A DNA stretch of 64,000 nt from Pseudolabrys sp. Root1462 (GCF_001426945.1 NZ_LMFS01000001.1:2221079-2285078), one strand, 5' to 3'; shown: positions 44,640 through 55,709, counted from the stretch's first letter. Notes: generated by a model from the letters alone, not told the origin. Program-made: numbers and translations.

Positions 44640-44857
44640 TCGAACTTCCTGTCGGCTCCCGTCGGAGAAAGGCGCGCGGTCCGTCGAAGCCAGCCGCTTG
44701 TCGGCATCAGGATGGACACGCGCAGGTGACGAAAGCATGACCGGGTTCGATGCCGGACATGCACGGTCGAGCGCCGCAGGCTTCCAGGCACGGCGCTATT
44801 GCGTCACAGAATCCGGCGACTCGACGTCAGCTATCATTGACGGCGCGGCCACGGTTC

Positions 44858-44877
44858 GCGAGGCACCAAGGCCTCGC
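44858..44877 (-). terminator. Hairpin after guaA
   Basis: GCGAGGC-ACCAAG-GCCTCGC, a perfect 7-bp stem starting five bases past the guaA stop on the minus strand. No T-tract follows, so termination would be weak or Rho-dependent. The rest of 44640-44857 shows no gene. Confidence 0.4.
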
Positions 44878-44881
44878 CCCC

Positions 44882-46477
44882 TCACTCCCACTCGATCGTC
44901 CCCGGCGGCTTGCTCGTCACGTCATACACCACGCGGTTGACGCCCTTGACCTCGTTGATGATGCGCGTCGCCACCATGCCGAGAAAGCGCATGTCGAACG
45001 GGAAGAAGTCGGCGGTCATGCCGTCCACCGATGTCACGGCGCGCAGGCCGACCACATATTCGTAAGTGCGGAAGTCGCCCATGACACCGACCGTCTTTAC
45101 CGGCAGCAGCACGGCGAAGGCCTGCCAGATGTCGTCATAAAGTCCGCAGCGGCGGATTTCCTCGATATAGATTTCATCGGCGAGCCGCAGGATATCGAGC
45201 TTCTCCTTGGTGATCGCACCGGGCACGCGGATGGCGAGACCGGGCCCCGGGAACGGATGGCGACCGACGAACGATTCCGGCAGGCCGAGTTCGCGGCCAA
45301 GCGCCCTCACCTCGTCCTTGAACAGTTCGCGCAGCGGCTCGACGAGCTTCATGTTCATGCGCTCGGGCAGACCGCCGACATTGTGGTGCGACTTGATCGT
45401 CACCGACGGGCCGCCGGTGAATGAAACGCTTTCGATCACGTCGGGATAGAGCGTGCCCTGCGCGAGGAATTGCGCGCCGCCGATCTTCTTGGCTTCGGCC
45501 TCGAACACGTCGATGAACAATTTGCCGATGGTCTTGCGCTTGACCTCCGGATCGTCGACGCCTTCGAGCGCCTTCAGGAAGGTGTCGCTGGCATCCACAT
45601 GGACCAGCGGGATGTTGTAACTGTCGCGGAACATCGCGACCACCTTCTGCGCCTCGGCGAGCCGCATCAGGCCGTGATCGACCAGCACGCAGGTGAGCTG
45701 ATCACCGATCGCCTCGTGGATCAGCACAGCGGCAACCGCGCTATCGACGCCGCCGGACAGGCCGCAGATCACCTTGCCGTTGCCGACCTGGGCGCGGATC
45801 TTCTCGATCGCCTCGTCCTTGAAGGCACGCATGGTCCAGTCGCCGGTGAGCCCGGCGATCTTGCGCACGAAGTTGCGCAGCAGCGCCGCGCCGTGCGGGG
45901 TGTGCACCACCTCGGGATGGAATTGCATGGCGTAGAATTTGCGCGCGTCGTCGCCGATGATCGAGATCGGCGAGCCCGGCGCCTTGCCGAGCACACGGAA
46001 GCCCTCGGGCAATTCGGTGACGCGGTCGCCGTGGCTCATCCACACCGGGTATTTTTCGCCCTTCACCCAGACGCCCTCGAAGAACGGGCTGTCCGCCGTG
46101 ATCTCGACTTCGGCGCGGCCGAATTCGCGGTGGTGGCCGGCCTCGACTTTGCCGCCGAGTTGCTGCGCCATGGCCTGCTCGCCGTAGCAGATGCCAAGCA
46201 CCGGCACGCCGGCGTCATAGATCGCCTGCGGCGCCAGCGGCGCGTTCTTGTCGAGGACCGAAGACGGCCCGCCGGACAGGATCACGGCCTTGGGCCGCAT
46301 CCGGCGGAACGCCTCTTCGGCCTTCTGGAACGGGACGATCTCCGAGTAGACCTTCTCCTCGCGCACCCGGCGGGCAATGAGCTGGGTGACCTGCGAGCCG
46401 AAATCGACGATCAGGACCTTGTCGTGATCGGGATGGTTGGGATCGATGGCGGACGGTGCGGGTTTGGCTGGGTTCAT
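44882..46477 (-). CDS. guaA: GMP synthase (glutamine-hydrolysing)
   Basis: 531 aa, converting XMP, ATP and glutamine to GMP. The class I glutaminase domain has nucleophile Cys97 (GICYGE) and the His-Glu pair in FHPEVVHT. The ATP pyrophosphatase domain begins with P-loop [12 protein letters not shown], and the dimerisation domain ends [11 protein letters not shown] 46477 leaves a short polar N-terminus before VLIVDFGSQ. guaB lies 6 kb away in the same direction with rsmB between, as in related genomes. Confidence 0.98.
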   Translation of the reverse strand: MNPAKPAPSAIDPNHPDHDKVLIVDFGSQVTQLIARRVREEKVYSEIVPFQKAEEAFRRMRPKAVILSGGPSSVLDKNAPLAPQAIYDAGVPVLGICYGEQAMAQQLGGKVEAGHHREFGRAEVEITADSPFFEGVWVKGEKYPVWMSHGDRVTELPEGFRVLGKAPGSPISIIGDDARKFYAMQFHPEVVHTPHGAALLRNFVRKIAGLTGDWTMRAFKDEAIEKIRAQVGNGKVICGLSGGVDSAVAAVLIHEAIGDQLTCVLVDHGLMRLAEAQKVVAMFRDSYNIPLVHVDASDTFLKALEGVDDPEVKRKTIGKLFIDVFEAEAKKIGGAQFLAQGTLYPDVIESVSFTGGPSVTIKSHHNVGGLPERMNMKLVEPLRELFKDEVRALGRELGLPESFVGRHPFPGPGLAIRVPGAITKEKLDILRLADEIYIEEIRRCGLYDDIWQAFAVLLPVKTVGVMGDFRTYEYVVGLRAVTSVDGMTADFFPFDMRFLGMVATRIINEVKGVNRVVYDVTSKPPGTIEWE

Positions 46478-46588
46478 CCCCTGAATTAAGCAAGTCGCGG
46501 GCCCGCCGCAATGGGCCAAAACGGCCTTCCACCGGCTCTTTCCTTGACCGCGCAGGGCAAAGCCGCCCATTTCGGCAGCGCGCGCCTT

Positions 46589-47077
46589 TTACCGGCTCGC
46601 TGGTTGCGCCCGCTCAGGCCTTGCTCTGGCGCCGGTCTTCGCCCGCGCCAGCGGCTTGGCCTTCGTGGCGGCCTTGGCCTTGTTGAACGCCACCGCTTCA
46701 CGGACCAGCGCCTTCAGCGCCGCCGCGTTGATCCTGTCGCCCTCGTGAAAATCGATGGCGCGGCGGAGATTACCGTCGAGGCTCGCGTTGAACAGGCCGG
46801 AGGGATCCTTCAGCCTGGCGCCGTGAGCGAAGGTCATCTTCACCGCGCTTTTGTAGCTCTCGCCAGTGCAGATGATGCCGGCACATTCCCACACCGGCAC
46901 GCCCATCGGGTTCGACGGCTTGCGCCATTTCACCGTTTCGACCACATCGGGACAGGCTTGTTTGATGATCTGCCGGATCGTCCCCAGCATTTCACCACGC
47001 CAGCCGCCGAGCTTCTCGATCTTGGCGTCGATCAATTGCGACGGCGACGCTTCCTTCGCAGATGCCCGCTTTGCCAT
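46589..47077 (-). CDS. DUF1801 family protein
   Basis: 162 aa. Core: WRGEMLGTIRQIIKQACPDVVETVKWRKPSNPMGVPVWECAGIICTGESYKSAVKMTFAHGARLKDPSGLFN, typical DUF1801 (YdhG-like), with a Lys/Ala/Arg-rich tail of about 35 residues. Such proteins are often encoded in ArsR-AHSA1 units, as here. Function unknown. Confidence 0.9.
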   Translation of the reverse strand: MAKRASAKEASPSQLIDAKIEKLGGWRGEMLGTIRQIIKQACPDVVETVKWRKPSNPMGVPVWECAGIICTGESYKSAVKMTFAHGARLKDPSGLFNASLDGNLRRAIDFHEGDRINAAALKALVREAVAFNKAKAATKAKPLARAKTGARARPERAQPASR

Positions 47078-47089
47078 GTCCGTTCGTCC

Positions 47090-47296
47090 TCAGGCGCGTG
47101 ATCGTCCGGTCACATAGGGCAATACGAACATATAAAGCCCGGTGAACAGGAGCAGAAACAGCGGCACCAGCGGCGCATAGACGATCACGGCCGGCGGCGT
47201 GCCCACCGCCATGGCGGCGAAATTCGCGATGACGGTCAGCGTGAAGATGATCGATATCCAGCGGTGAAACTGTCGAATGCTCGTATTCCAGTTCAA
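47090..47296 (-). CDS. Small two-helix membrane protein
   Basis: 68 aa: RQFHRWISIIFTLTVIANFAAMAVG and APLVPLFLLLFTGLYMFVLPYV are two membrane helices. It sits between the AHSA1 and DUF1801 genes in the same direction, with gaps of 12 and 33 bases, so it is part of that unit. Conserved-looking but unnamed. Confidence 0.75.
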   Translation of the reverse strand: MNWNTSIRQFHRWISIIFTLTVIANFAAMAVGTPPAVIVYAPLVPLFLLLFTGLYMFVLPYVTGRSRA

Positions 47297-47329
47297 ATGC
47301 GCCTCCTTCGCTATGTGGCGTGCAACAGG

Positions 47330-47761
47330 TCAGGCGCCGCGCGCCACTACCTCTTCCAGTTTGTTGAAGAACTGCTGCCAGCCGACCTTGGCGCCGCCGA
47401 AGGCCTGCTTCTGCTCGGGACGGAATCCCGCTTGCTCCATGCGCAGATGCGTGCCCGCGGTAGTCGGCGTCAGCGTGAAGGTGACGACGCTCTTCAGCGC
47501 ATACGCCGGATCGTCATTCACGAAATCCCACGTGTAAGAGAGCGTGCGCCCCGGCTCGATCGCGAGCACCTCGCAGTCGAGCACGCCGCCCCAGTCGCCG
47601 CGCAGGTTGAAACGATGGCCGACGACCGGCGCGAAATCGTTCTTCATCAGCCACTCTTCGATCAGATGCGGCTGCGTCAGCGCCCGCCACAGTTTGTCCG
47701 GCGCGTGCGGGAATTCGCGTTCGACGACGACGGTGCGGATTTCGGCCGTGGCTTCGTTCAT
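47330..47761 (-). CDS. SRPBCC / AHSA1-type START-like protein
   Basis: 143 aa with the AHSA1 pattern: VEREFPHAPDKLWRALTQPHLIEEWLMKNDFAPVVGHRFNLRGDWGG and GWQQFFNKLEEVV at the end. Four-base overlap with the upstream ArsR gene. ArsR plus AHSA1 is a common two-gene module; the ligand of the hydrophobic cavity is unknown. Confidence 0.93.
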   Translation of the reverse strand: MNEATAEIRTVVVEREFPHAPDKLWRALTQPHLIEEWLMKNDFAPVVGHRFNLRGDWGGVLDCEVLAIEPGRTLSYTWDFVNDDPAYALKSVVTFTLTPTTAGTHLRMEQAGFRPEQKQAFGGAKVGWQQFFNKLEEVVARGA

Positions 47762-48081
47762 TGGTCCATCCTTTTGAGCAGATCGCCGAGATCGTCGAAG
47801 CGCTTGTGCCAGAAGCCGGCCATCTCGCGGGTCCAGTCGACCAGCGGCGCCAGGGCGTCGAGTTGCGCGGCGTAATGCGTCTGCCGCCCTTCATGACGGA
47901 GGTTCACAAGTCCGGCCTGTTTGAGAACGGCGAGATGCTTGGAAACCGCCGGCTGCGAAATGCCAGCATGCAAGGTCAGCGCCGCGACAGTCTGCTCGCC
48001 GTCACGACACAGGCGCTCGAACAGCGCCCGCCGCGTCGGATCGGACAGAGATTTGAAGATGACGTCTTGGGGCTCGGACAT
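47758..48081 (-). CDS. ArsR family regulator (SdpR-like)
   Basis: 107 aa winged-helix protein: IFKSLSDPTRRALFERLCRDGEQTVAALTLHAGISQPAVSKHLAVLKQAGLVNLRHEGRQTHY. No metal-binding Cys pair is seen in the recognition helix region. ATG 48081 is used instead of the TTG at 48087, which would leave almost no leader after the operator. Two dyads upstream indicate autoregulation. Confidence 0.92.
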   Translation of the reverse strand: MSEPQDVIFKSLSDPTRRALFERLCRDGEQTVAALTLHAGISQPAVSKHLAVLKQAGLVNLRHEGRQTHYAAQLDALAPLVDWTREMAGFWHKRFDDLGDLLKRMDQ

Positions 48082-48090
48082 GACCAATCA

Positions 48091-48131
48091 ATAACCCGTT
48101 GGTTATGATTGATCGATAACCCAATGGCTAT
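48091..48131. promoter_or_regulatory. Tandem ArsR operators
   Basis: ATAACC-CGTT-GGTTAT at 48091-48106 is a perfect dyad; ATAACC-CAAT-GGCTAT at 48116-48131 is the same with one mismatch. Centres are 25 bp apart. They begin 10 bases before the ArsR start codon. Confidence 0.65.
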
Positions 48132-48147
48132 GGGTTCGTCAAGCGGC

Positions 48148-49329
48148 TCAGCGGTCGATGATGCGGCCGACGAACGGGATCTTGCCGACCCATGAGCCGC
48201 CGTTGGCGTATTGCTCCGACGGCACGCTGCCGGGCGGCACCGGATGGTCGCCACCTTCCCGCACCGGCTCGGGACGTCCCGAAACCTCAACGGCCGGCGG
48301 CAGCGGCGCGGCGGCAGGCGGCACCGCGGGCGGCTGATTGACGGCCCAAGCCGGCTGCAGCACGGGCTCGCCGGGTTTCGATGGCACCACGGGCTTCACG
48401 TCATCCTTGCCCAGATCGGCCTTCGCCGTTTCCGGCTTGATCGTTTCCCGTGGGGTCGGCTCGATGTTCACCGGCTCGGCCTTCGCTACTTCCGGTTTGA
48501 TGACCGGCTTTGGACGAACGGCCGCCGGCTCGGCTATCTTTGCTTCGATGGCTTTAGCCTCGAGGGCTTTGGATTCGGTGGCCTTGGATTCTATTGCCTT
48601 GGTCTCGGCCTGCTGATCGACCAGCGCCTGGCGCACGGCGTCAAGCCAACGCGAATCCGACATGCCGCCTGGGTGCGTCTCGGCCTCCGGCGCGACGGCC
48701 ACTGCCTGCGGCGCGGCAACCGGTTTTTTCTCGACGATCGCGGGGCGCAGTTCGTTCTTGGCCGCGTCCTTGCTGGGCTCCTTGGCCGCTTCCTTCACCG
48801 GCTCCTTGGCAATCGGCTTGGGCGCATCCTTCGCCGCAGCGACCGGAACCTTGGCCACGGACTGCGGCTTCGCCGCCACCGCGACCGATTTGTCGGCATC
48901 GAGCAGCGCCTTGAAGGCGGCGTGCGCGTCGGGATCGACCGCGCCGCAGTTGTTCTCGAAGGACTCGATGTCGCGCTTGACCAGCATGCGCCGGGTCGCG
49001 GCATCGACGTTCTTGTCCAGCATCTGCACGATCGAGGCGCGCAGGTTGGCGCAGGTCGTCTCCGGCGCGAAGTTGGCGCGGTACAGCGAATAGCCCGAGG
49101 CCAGCGCCAGCGGCACGCCGATCAGCGTGCTGATGGCCTGGAAGCCCGAGACGAAACGGGTGAAATGTGAGCCCGACTTGATGGGGTGGTGTGCGATCCC
49201 GACAGCGTGATGGTCGGCTGCCGGATGCGACGCCTCGCCGCCACGCCCGTTGGCGTGAAATGTGGGCTCGCGCCTTTCCGACAGTGTCACGTCAAAATCC
49301 CCAAACCGACCGTTAGAGCGATGAAACAC
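48148..49329 (-). CDS. Hypothetical membrane-anchored periplasmic protein
   Basis: 393 aa. One membrane helix (about residues 61-83) is followed by a conserved-looking patch with two Cys (APETTCANLRASIVQML ... IESFENNCGAVDPDAHAAF). The rest is a low-complexity Ala/Lys/Pro/Glu linker with short KAIESKA/KALEAKA repeats, ending in GSWVGKIPFVGRIIDR. The start is GTG 49329. No family is recognised; similar proteins may exist in related Rhizobiales. Confidence 0.7.
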   Translation of the reverse strand: MFHRSNGRFGDFDVTLSERREPTFHANGRGGEASHPAADHHAVGIAHHPIKSGSHFTRFVSGFQAISTLIGVPLALASGYSLYRANFAPETTCANLRASIVQMLDKNVDAATRRMLVKRDIESFENNCGAVDPDAHAAFKALLDADKSVAVAAKPQSVAKVPVAAAKDAPKPIAKEPVKEAAKEPSKDAAKNELRPAIVEKKPVAAPQAVAVAPEAETHPGGMSDSRWLDAVRQALVDQQAETKAIESKATESKALEAKAIEAKIAEPAAVRPKPVIKPEVAKAEPVNIEPTPRETIKPETAKADLGKDDVKPVVPSKPGEPVLQPAWAVNQPPAVPPAAAPLPPAVEVSGRPEPVREGGDHPVPPGSVPSEQYANGGSWVGKIPFVGRIIDR

Positions 49330-49435
49330 CGAATCTTCGCGAGGTTTTTTGGCCGGGATTGCGGCGCAATCGAGGAATTCCCATCATCAAGGCATTATAA
49401 CAGGCCGTACTGTTACAGACTGCGACGAACCGTGA

Positions 49436-50734
49436 TCAGGACCGCCGCAGCACGGCAACGAAAAAGCCGTCGGTGCCGGTCGATTTCGGCGTCATCAGGA
49501 TGCCCTCGGGGCCGAGCCGCGCCGCCTTGGCGAAGCCCGCCGCTGCCGCCCCGAGCCGCTTGATCGTCGTAGCCGGCGGCTCGACCGCGAAGCCCGGATG
49601 GCGGCCGAGGAAGCCCCTTACCTGCGCCCCGTTCTCCGCCTCGAGCAGCGAACAGGTGATGTAGACGATACGCCCTGTCGTCTTAACAAAATCGACGGCG
49701 CGGTCGAGAATGTCGGCCTGTTCCTTGACCCGCTGTTCCAGCGCGCCCGGCCGCATCCGCCATTTGGCGTCCGGATTGCGCCGCCACGCGCCGGTTCCGG
49801 TGCAGGGCGCGTCGATCAGCACCATGTCCATCCGGCCCTTGAGGTCGTCGATTTCTCCGCCGATCGACTTCGGCGTCCGGACCTGAACGTTGCGGGCGCC
49901 CGACCGCGTCAGCCGGTCGTGGATCGGCGCCAGGCGGCGCTTGTCGTCGTCGGTGGCGAAGAGCTGGCCCTTGTTGGCCATCATCGCCGCCAGCGCCAAG
50001 GTCTTGCCGCCGGCGCCGGCGCAAAGGTCGAGCACCTGCTCGCCGGCCGCGGCGCCGGAGAACAGTGCGGCGAGCTGCGAGCCCTCGTCCTGGACTTCGA
50101 CCAGTCCCTTGATGAAGGCCGGCTCGGCGTGAACCGGCGGCGCCTTGGCTTCGGCGCCAAGCGTAATGCGCAGGCCACATGGCGACCAAGGCGTCAGCTC
50201 GGGCTTCAGATCAGCAAGCTGGCCCGCGGCCTTTTCGCGCTCGCCCTTCAGCGTGTTGACGCGCAGATCGAGCGGTGCGCGCGACGACAGCGCCGCGCCC
50301 TCCTCCGCCCGCTTGTCGCCGAAGCTTTGCGCAAAGCTGTCATCGAGCCATTCCGGATAATCGCCGATGACATGAGCTGACGCGCCGTCGAGGCTCGTCG
50401 TCTCAAGCCGCGCGCGCTCGTCGTCGCTCAACGCCTCCGGCGCGTATTGCCCGCCGCTGGCGAGCTTGCCGATCGCGTCGGCGTCGAGCCCGCGCTCGCG
50501 CTTGAGCATGCCGATGAGCACCGCGCGCGGCGTCTCCGCTCCCATGAGATAGGCGCTCGAGGCCTTGCGGCGCAGCGCGTCGAACACGAGACCGCCGATC
50601 GCGGCACGGTCACCCGAACCGGCGAAACGGTGCGCCTGACCCCAGCCCTTGAGCGCATCGGCAGCGGGCCGGCGGTCGTCGAGAATGGCGGTGAGAACTT
50701 CGATAGCGGCCTGCAGCCGTGCGGCGGGCGTCAT
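49436..50734 (-). CDS. RsmB/NOP-type RNA cytosine-C5 methyltransferase
   Basis: 432 aa. The N-terminal NusB-like helical domain is followed by the SAM-binding domain: VLDLCAGAGGKTLALAAMM, DAPCTGTGAWRRNPD (catalytic PC motif), and YITCSLLEAENG (second Cys motif TCS). This is an RsmB-type rRNA m5C methyltransferase. It overlaps the MAPEG gene by four bases (ATGA). ATG 50734 gives the standard TPAARLQAAIEVL start. Confidence 0.95.
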   Translation of the reverse strand: MTPAARLQAAIEVLTAILDDRRPAADALKGWGQAHRFAGSGDRAAIGGLVFDALRRKASSAYLMGAETPRAVLIGMLKRERGLDADAIGKLASGGQYAPEALSDDERARLETTSLDGASAHVIGDYPEWLDDSFAQSFGDKRAEEGAALSSRAPLDLRVNTLKGEREKAAGQLADLKPELTPWSPCGLRITLGAEAKAPPVHAEPAFIKGLVEVQDEGSQLAALFSGAAAGEQVLDLCAGAGGKTLALAAMMANKGQLFATDDDKRRLAPIHDRLTRSGARNVQVRTPKSIGGEIDDLKGRMDMVLIDAPCTGTGAWRRNPDAKWRMRPGALEQRVKEQADILDRAVDFVKTTGRIVYITCSLLEAENGAQVRGFLGRHPGFAVEPPATTIKRLGAAAAGFAKAARLGPEGILMTPKSTGTDGFFVAVLRRS

Positions 50735-51165
50735 AGGCCAGCGGCCGGTGCGACGGCGAAAATCTGGAACGCCAGCCAGATCCACATGATCATCACCGCC
50801 AGCGCGCTGAGACCGAACCAGATGGCGCGATGACGGACCTGATTGCTGGTGACGTGGATAAAGGCCTGCACATAACGGCACAGCACGAAGACCCAGGCCA
50901 GCGCCACTTCGATGATATCGGCATGGCGGGTGATGATCGCCGCGATCACCGCGACGTAGAACAGTACCGGCAGTTCGAACTGGTTGGCATAGGAATAGGC
51001 CGCCTGCAGCGCCGGCTTCGGCCAGTTAGGCTCGCGCAGCGCGATGTCGCGAATATGCGTGCCGGCCTTGAACGCGTCGTTGCGGCGCTTGGCCATGACA
51101 AAGCCGATGGCGAAGACCAGAAGCACCTGCACGAAAAGCGGCAGCAGTATCGCCTGAATCAGCAT
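50731..51165 (-). CDS. MAPEG family membrane protein
   Basis: 144 aa with four hydrophobic helices: MLIQAILLPLFVQVLLVFAIGFVM, then LPVLFYVAVIAAII and ALAWVFVLCRYVQAFIHVTSNQVRHRA, the last being a MAPEG signature. Eukaryotic MAPEG enzymes use glutathione; bacterial members are mostly uncharacterised. Coupled to the RsmB-type gene by an ATGA overlap. Confidence 0.9.
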   Translation of the reverse strand: MLIQAILLPLFVQVLLVFAIGFVMAKRRNDAFKAGTHIRDIALREPNWPKPALQAAYSYANQFELPVLFYVAVIAAIITRHADIIEVALAWVFVLCRYVQAFIHVTSNQVRHRAIWFGLSALAVMIMWIWLAFQIFAVAPAAGL

Positions 51166-51319
51166 TGCCAAATCACCCGGGGTTTAAAGCACGCCCTGCG
51201 TTAGTCCGTGACGTACCGGCTGGCAAGCCGCGTGTTTCCTGCGACGGCCGTCGCCAGCCTGTCATTTGCAATACCGGCTGGCGTGCTAGGATACCTCCTG
51301 GAAATCAGGGGGACAATCC

Positions 51320-52243
51320 ATGCGTGCATCGGCGGCGGCGGTTCTGGCGGCTTTCATTTCAATTGGCGTGATGTCGGCCGCAAGCGCCCGCGTTGAATCA
51401 TTCCCATCCGGCTTCCGCACCGAACGGATCAAGACCGGCGACGCCACACTCTATGTCCGCGTCGGCGGCAAGGGCCCGGCGGTCGTGCTGCTGCACGGCT
51501 TCGGCGACACCGGCGACATGTGGGCGCCTGCCGCCCGCGCGCTCTACAAGGATCACACCGTTATCGTGCCCGACCTGCGCGGCATGGGCCTGTCGTCGCA
51601 GCCGAAGGGTGGCTACGACAAGAAAACGCAGGGCCAGGACATCGCCAAGGTGATGGACGCGCTCAAGGTCGACAAGGCCGACCTCGTCACCCACGACATC
51701 GGCAACATGGTCGGCTATGCGCTCGCCGCGCAGTATCCGCAGCGCATCACCAAATGGGTGATCATCGACGCGCCGCTGCCGGGTATCGGACCGTGGGACG
51801 AGATCCTGAAATCGCCGCTGCTGTGGCACTTCAATTTCCGCGGCCCCGATGTCGACCGGCTGGTGAAGGGCCGCGAGCGCATTTATCTCGACCGCTTCTA
51901 CAATGAATTGTCGGCCAATCCGAAGGCGATCGATGAAGCGACGCGCCGGCATTATGCGCGGCTCTACGCCCGCCCCGGCAACATGCACTATGCCTTCGAG
52001 CAGTTCGCCACCTTCAACACCAAGGATCGCGCCGACAACAAGGAATTCGAGAAAAACAAACTGCCGATGCCGGTGCTGGCGCTCGGGGCCGATCATTCCT
52101 TCGGTGACATGCAGGCGACCGTCCTGCGTGAAGTCGCCAGCAATGTCGAAGGCGGCATCGTCAAGAACTCCGGCCACTGGATCATGGAAGAACAGCCGGC
52201 GCAGACCGTCGGATTGATCGTGAAATTCCTCGACGGCAAATGA
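51320..52243 (+). CDS. Secreted alpha/beta hydrolase, epoxide-hydrolase-like
   Basis: 307 aa with signal peptide MRASAAAVLAAFISIGVMSAASA. HGFGDTGDMWAPAARALY carries the oxyanion region; the elbow is THDIGNMVGYALA, with Asp instead of Ser as nucleophile, as in epoxide hydrolases and haloalkane dehalogenases. The late His is in NSGHWIMEEQP. GGGG about 8 bases upstream of 51320. Convergent with guaB. Substrate unknown. Confidence 0.9.
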   Translation: MRASAAAVLAAFISIGVMSAASARVESFPSGFRTERIKTGDATLYVRVGGKGPAVVLLHGFGDTGDMWAPAARALYKDHTVIVPDLRGMGLSSQPKGGYDKKTQGQDIAKVMDALKVDKADLVTHDIGNMVGYALAAQYPQRITKWVIIDAPLPGIGPWDEILKSPLLWHFNFRGPDVDRLVKGRERIYLDRFYNELSANPKAIDEATRRHYARLYARPGNMHYAFEQFATFNTKDRADNKEFEKNKLPMPVLALGADHSFGDMQATVLREVASNVEGGIVKNSGHWIMEEQPAQTVGLIVKFLDGK

Positions 52244-52252
52244 GACTGCGAT

Positions 52253-52379
52253 CGGCGGGATGCCGTCGCGGTGACCGACCGCGCCGGGCATCTGCTCGCA
52301 CTTTTCAGAAGCGATGATGGCGGCGCGCATCTGGTCGATTCCGCGCGCCGCAAGGCCTACACGACCGCGAACATGAACG
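52253..52379 (+). pseudogene. Fragment of a GlcG/HbpS-type heme-binding protein gene
   Basis: Directly after the hydrolase stop and in the same frame the DNA reads RDAVAVTDRAGHLLALFRSDDGG, then AHLVDSARRKAYTTANMN. This is the central strand-helix part of the DUF336 (GlcG/HbpS) family, where V.DR.G..LA..R.D.A..H..D.A..KAYTA is typical. Both the N-terminal helix and the C-terminal half are missing, so it is a decayed remnant of roughly 40 codons. Confidence 0.6.
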
Positions 52380-52384
52380 CGCAT

Positions 52385-52404
52385 CCCTCTCCAGCCGGAG
52401 AGGG
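52385..52404. terminator. Hairpin between the remnant and guaB
   Basis: CCCTCTCC-AGCC-GGAGAGGG, perfect 8-bp stem with a 4-base loop, 8 bases past the guaB stop. No T-tract on either strand, so it may be a Rho-dependent or bidirectional pause site, or a small dispersed repeat. Confidence 0.45.
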
Positions 52405-52412
52405 AGCGAGAA

Positions 52413-54080
<1,668 letters not shown>

Positions 54081-54220
54081 CTAGGCGAATTGCGCAAGGC
54101 CGCCATGACCGCCCACAGCCCCGTTTCGGTCATGGTTGTGCGGCTTTCCTCCGCGGCGCCTTTACGGTTGACCTCACCTGGGGGGCGCTGTTCTCTGCCT
54201 TTCCGCCGGACCCCAGCACA

Positions 54221-55660
54221 ATGCGCCGAGACCGCATCGTTCCGCTGATCATCGCGGTCGCCCTGTTCATGGAGAACATGGACTCGACCGTGATCGCCAC
54301 GTCGCTGCCGGCGATCGCGGCCGATATCGGCACCAATCCGTTGGCGCTGAAGCTCGCGGTGACGTCCTACCTGCTGTCGCTCGCCGTGTTCATTCCGGCC
54401 TCGGGCTGGACCGCCGACCGCTTCGGCGCGCGCACCGTTTTTCGCGCCGCCATTGCCGTCTTCATGGTCGGCTCGATCGGTTGCGCGCTGTCGTCGTCGC
54501 TGACCGACTTCGTCGTCGCCCGCATCCTGCAAGGCATGGGCGGCGCCATGATGAGCCCGGTCGGCCGCATGCTGCTGGTGCGCACCATCTCCAAGCGCGA
54601 ACTGGTCAGCGCCATGGCCTGGGTGACGACGCCGGCGCTGGTCGGCCCGGTGATCGGCCCGCCGATCGGCGGCTTCATCACCACCTATGCGACCTGGCAC
54701 TGGATCTTCCTGATCAACATCCCGATCGGCCTTCTCGGCATCGTTCTCTCGACGCGGTACATCGAGAACATCCGCGCCGAGCAGCACGAGCGCTTCGACA
54801 TCGCCGGCATGATCTATGCCGGCTTCGGCATTGCCGGCATCGCTTTCGGCTTCTCGGTCGCCGGTCTGAATTTCCTGCCATGGACCGTCGTCGCGGCGCT
54901 GATCGGCGGCGGCGCGATCTTCATCATCGCCTATCTCGTTCATGCCAAACGCACGCCGGTGCCGGCGCTCGATCTCACGCTGTTCAGACTGACGACGTTC
55001 CGCGCCGCCGTGGTCGGCGGCTTCATCTTCCGTCTCGGCATCGGCGCGTTGCCGTTCCTGCTGCCGCTGATGCTGCAACTCGGCTTCGGGCTGTCGCCGT
55101 TTCACTCCGGCCTCATCACCTTCGCCTCGGCGGCCGGCGCCATGGGCATGAAGGCTGCGGCTTCGAGCCTGTTGCGGCGCTTCGGCTTCCGCAACATCTT
55201 GTTGTTCAACGCCGTCATCTGCTCCGTTATGCTCGCGGCCTGCGGCCTATTCACCGCAACGACGCCGGCCTACATCATGCTCGGCCTCTTGCTGATCGGC
55301 GGTTTCTTCCGTTCGCTGGAATTCACCTCGATCAACACACTCGCCTATGCCGAGATCGAGCACGAACGCGTGTCGCGCGCGACCTCGCTCGTCGCCGTCG
55401 GCCAGCAACTGGCGATGTCGTCGGGCGTTGCCGTTGGCGCGCTGGCGGTCGATCTCACCGCCGCATGGCACGGCCACGCCACTTTGGTCGCCGAGGATTT
55501 CCCGCCGGCGTTCTACGTGGTCGCCGCAATTTCGTTGATCTCGGTCGTGTTCTTCCGGCAATTGCCGCACGATGCCGGCGCCGAGATATCCGGGCGCGGC
55601 CTGCTGGCGCCCAAATCAAAAGACGCATCAGATCCTTCGTCACCCGACGAGAAAAATTGA
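54221..55660 (+). CDS. MFS efflux transporter (DHA2, EmrB/QacA type)
   Basis: 479 aa with about fourteen hydrophobic segments. Signatures: MENMDSTVIATSLPAIAADIG (DHA2 motif D1), GWTADRFGARTVFR (motif A), RILQGMGGAMMSPVGR (motif B), and GPVIGPPIGGFI (motif C). Drug:proton antiport is the family function. It stands alone, divergent from guaB, with no emrA-like partner or regulator nearby. Confidence 0.92.
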   Translation: MRRDRIVPLIIAVALFMENMDSTVIATSLPAIAADIGTNPLALKLAVTSYLLSLAVFIPASGWTADRFGARTVFRAAIAVFMVGSIGCALSSSLTDFVVARILQGMGGAMMSPVGRMLLVRTISKRELVSAMAWVTTPALVGPVIGPPIGGFITTYATWHWIFLINIPIGLLGIVLSTRYIENIRAEQHERFDIAGMIYAGFGIAGIAFGFSVAGLNFLPWTVVAALIGGGAIFIIAYLVHAKRTPVPALDLTLFRLTTFRAAVVGGFIFRLGIGALPFLLPLMLQLGFGLSPFHSGLITFASAAGAMGMKAAASSLLRRFGFRNILLFNAVICSVMLAACGLFTATTPAYIMLGLLLIGGFFRSLEFTSINTLAYAEIEHERVSRATSLVAVGQQLAMSSGVAVGALAVDLTAAWHGHATLVAEDFPPAFYVVAAISLISVVFFRQLPHDAGAEISGRGLLAPKSKDASDPSSPDEKN

Positions 55661-55674
55661 TTCAAATTTTAGAT

Positions 55675-55709
55675 GTTAACCATGCGCGCAGGTTGGTTAA
55701 CGCGCATGG
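55675..55709. promoter_or_regulatory. Nested dyad upstream of the TPR gene
   Basis: CCATGCGCG (55680-55688) and CGCGCATGG (55701-55709) form 9-bp arms; two GTTAAC palindromes (55675-55680 and 55696-55701) flank or overlap them. It lies 100 bases before the TPR gene and 15 after the MFS stop. It could be a terminator-like hairpin or a binding site. Confidence 0.4.
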
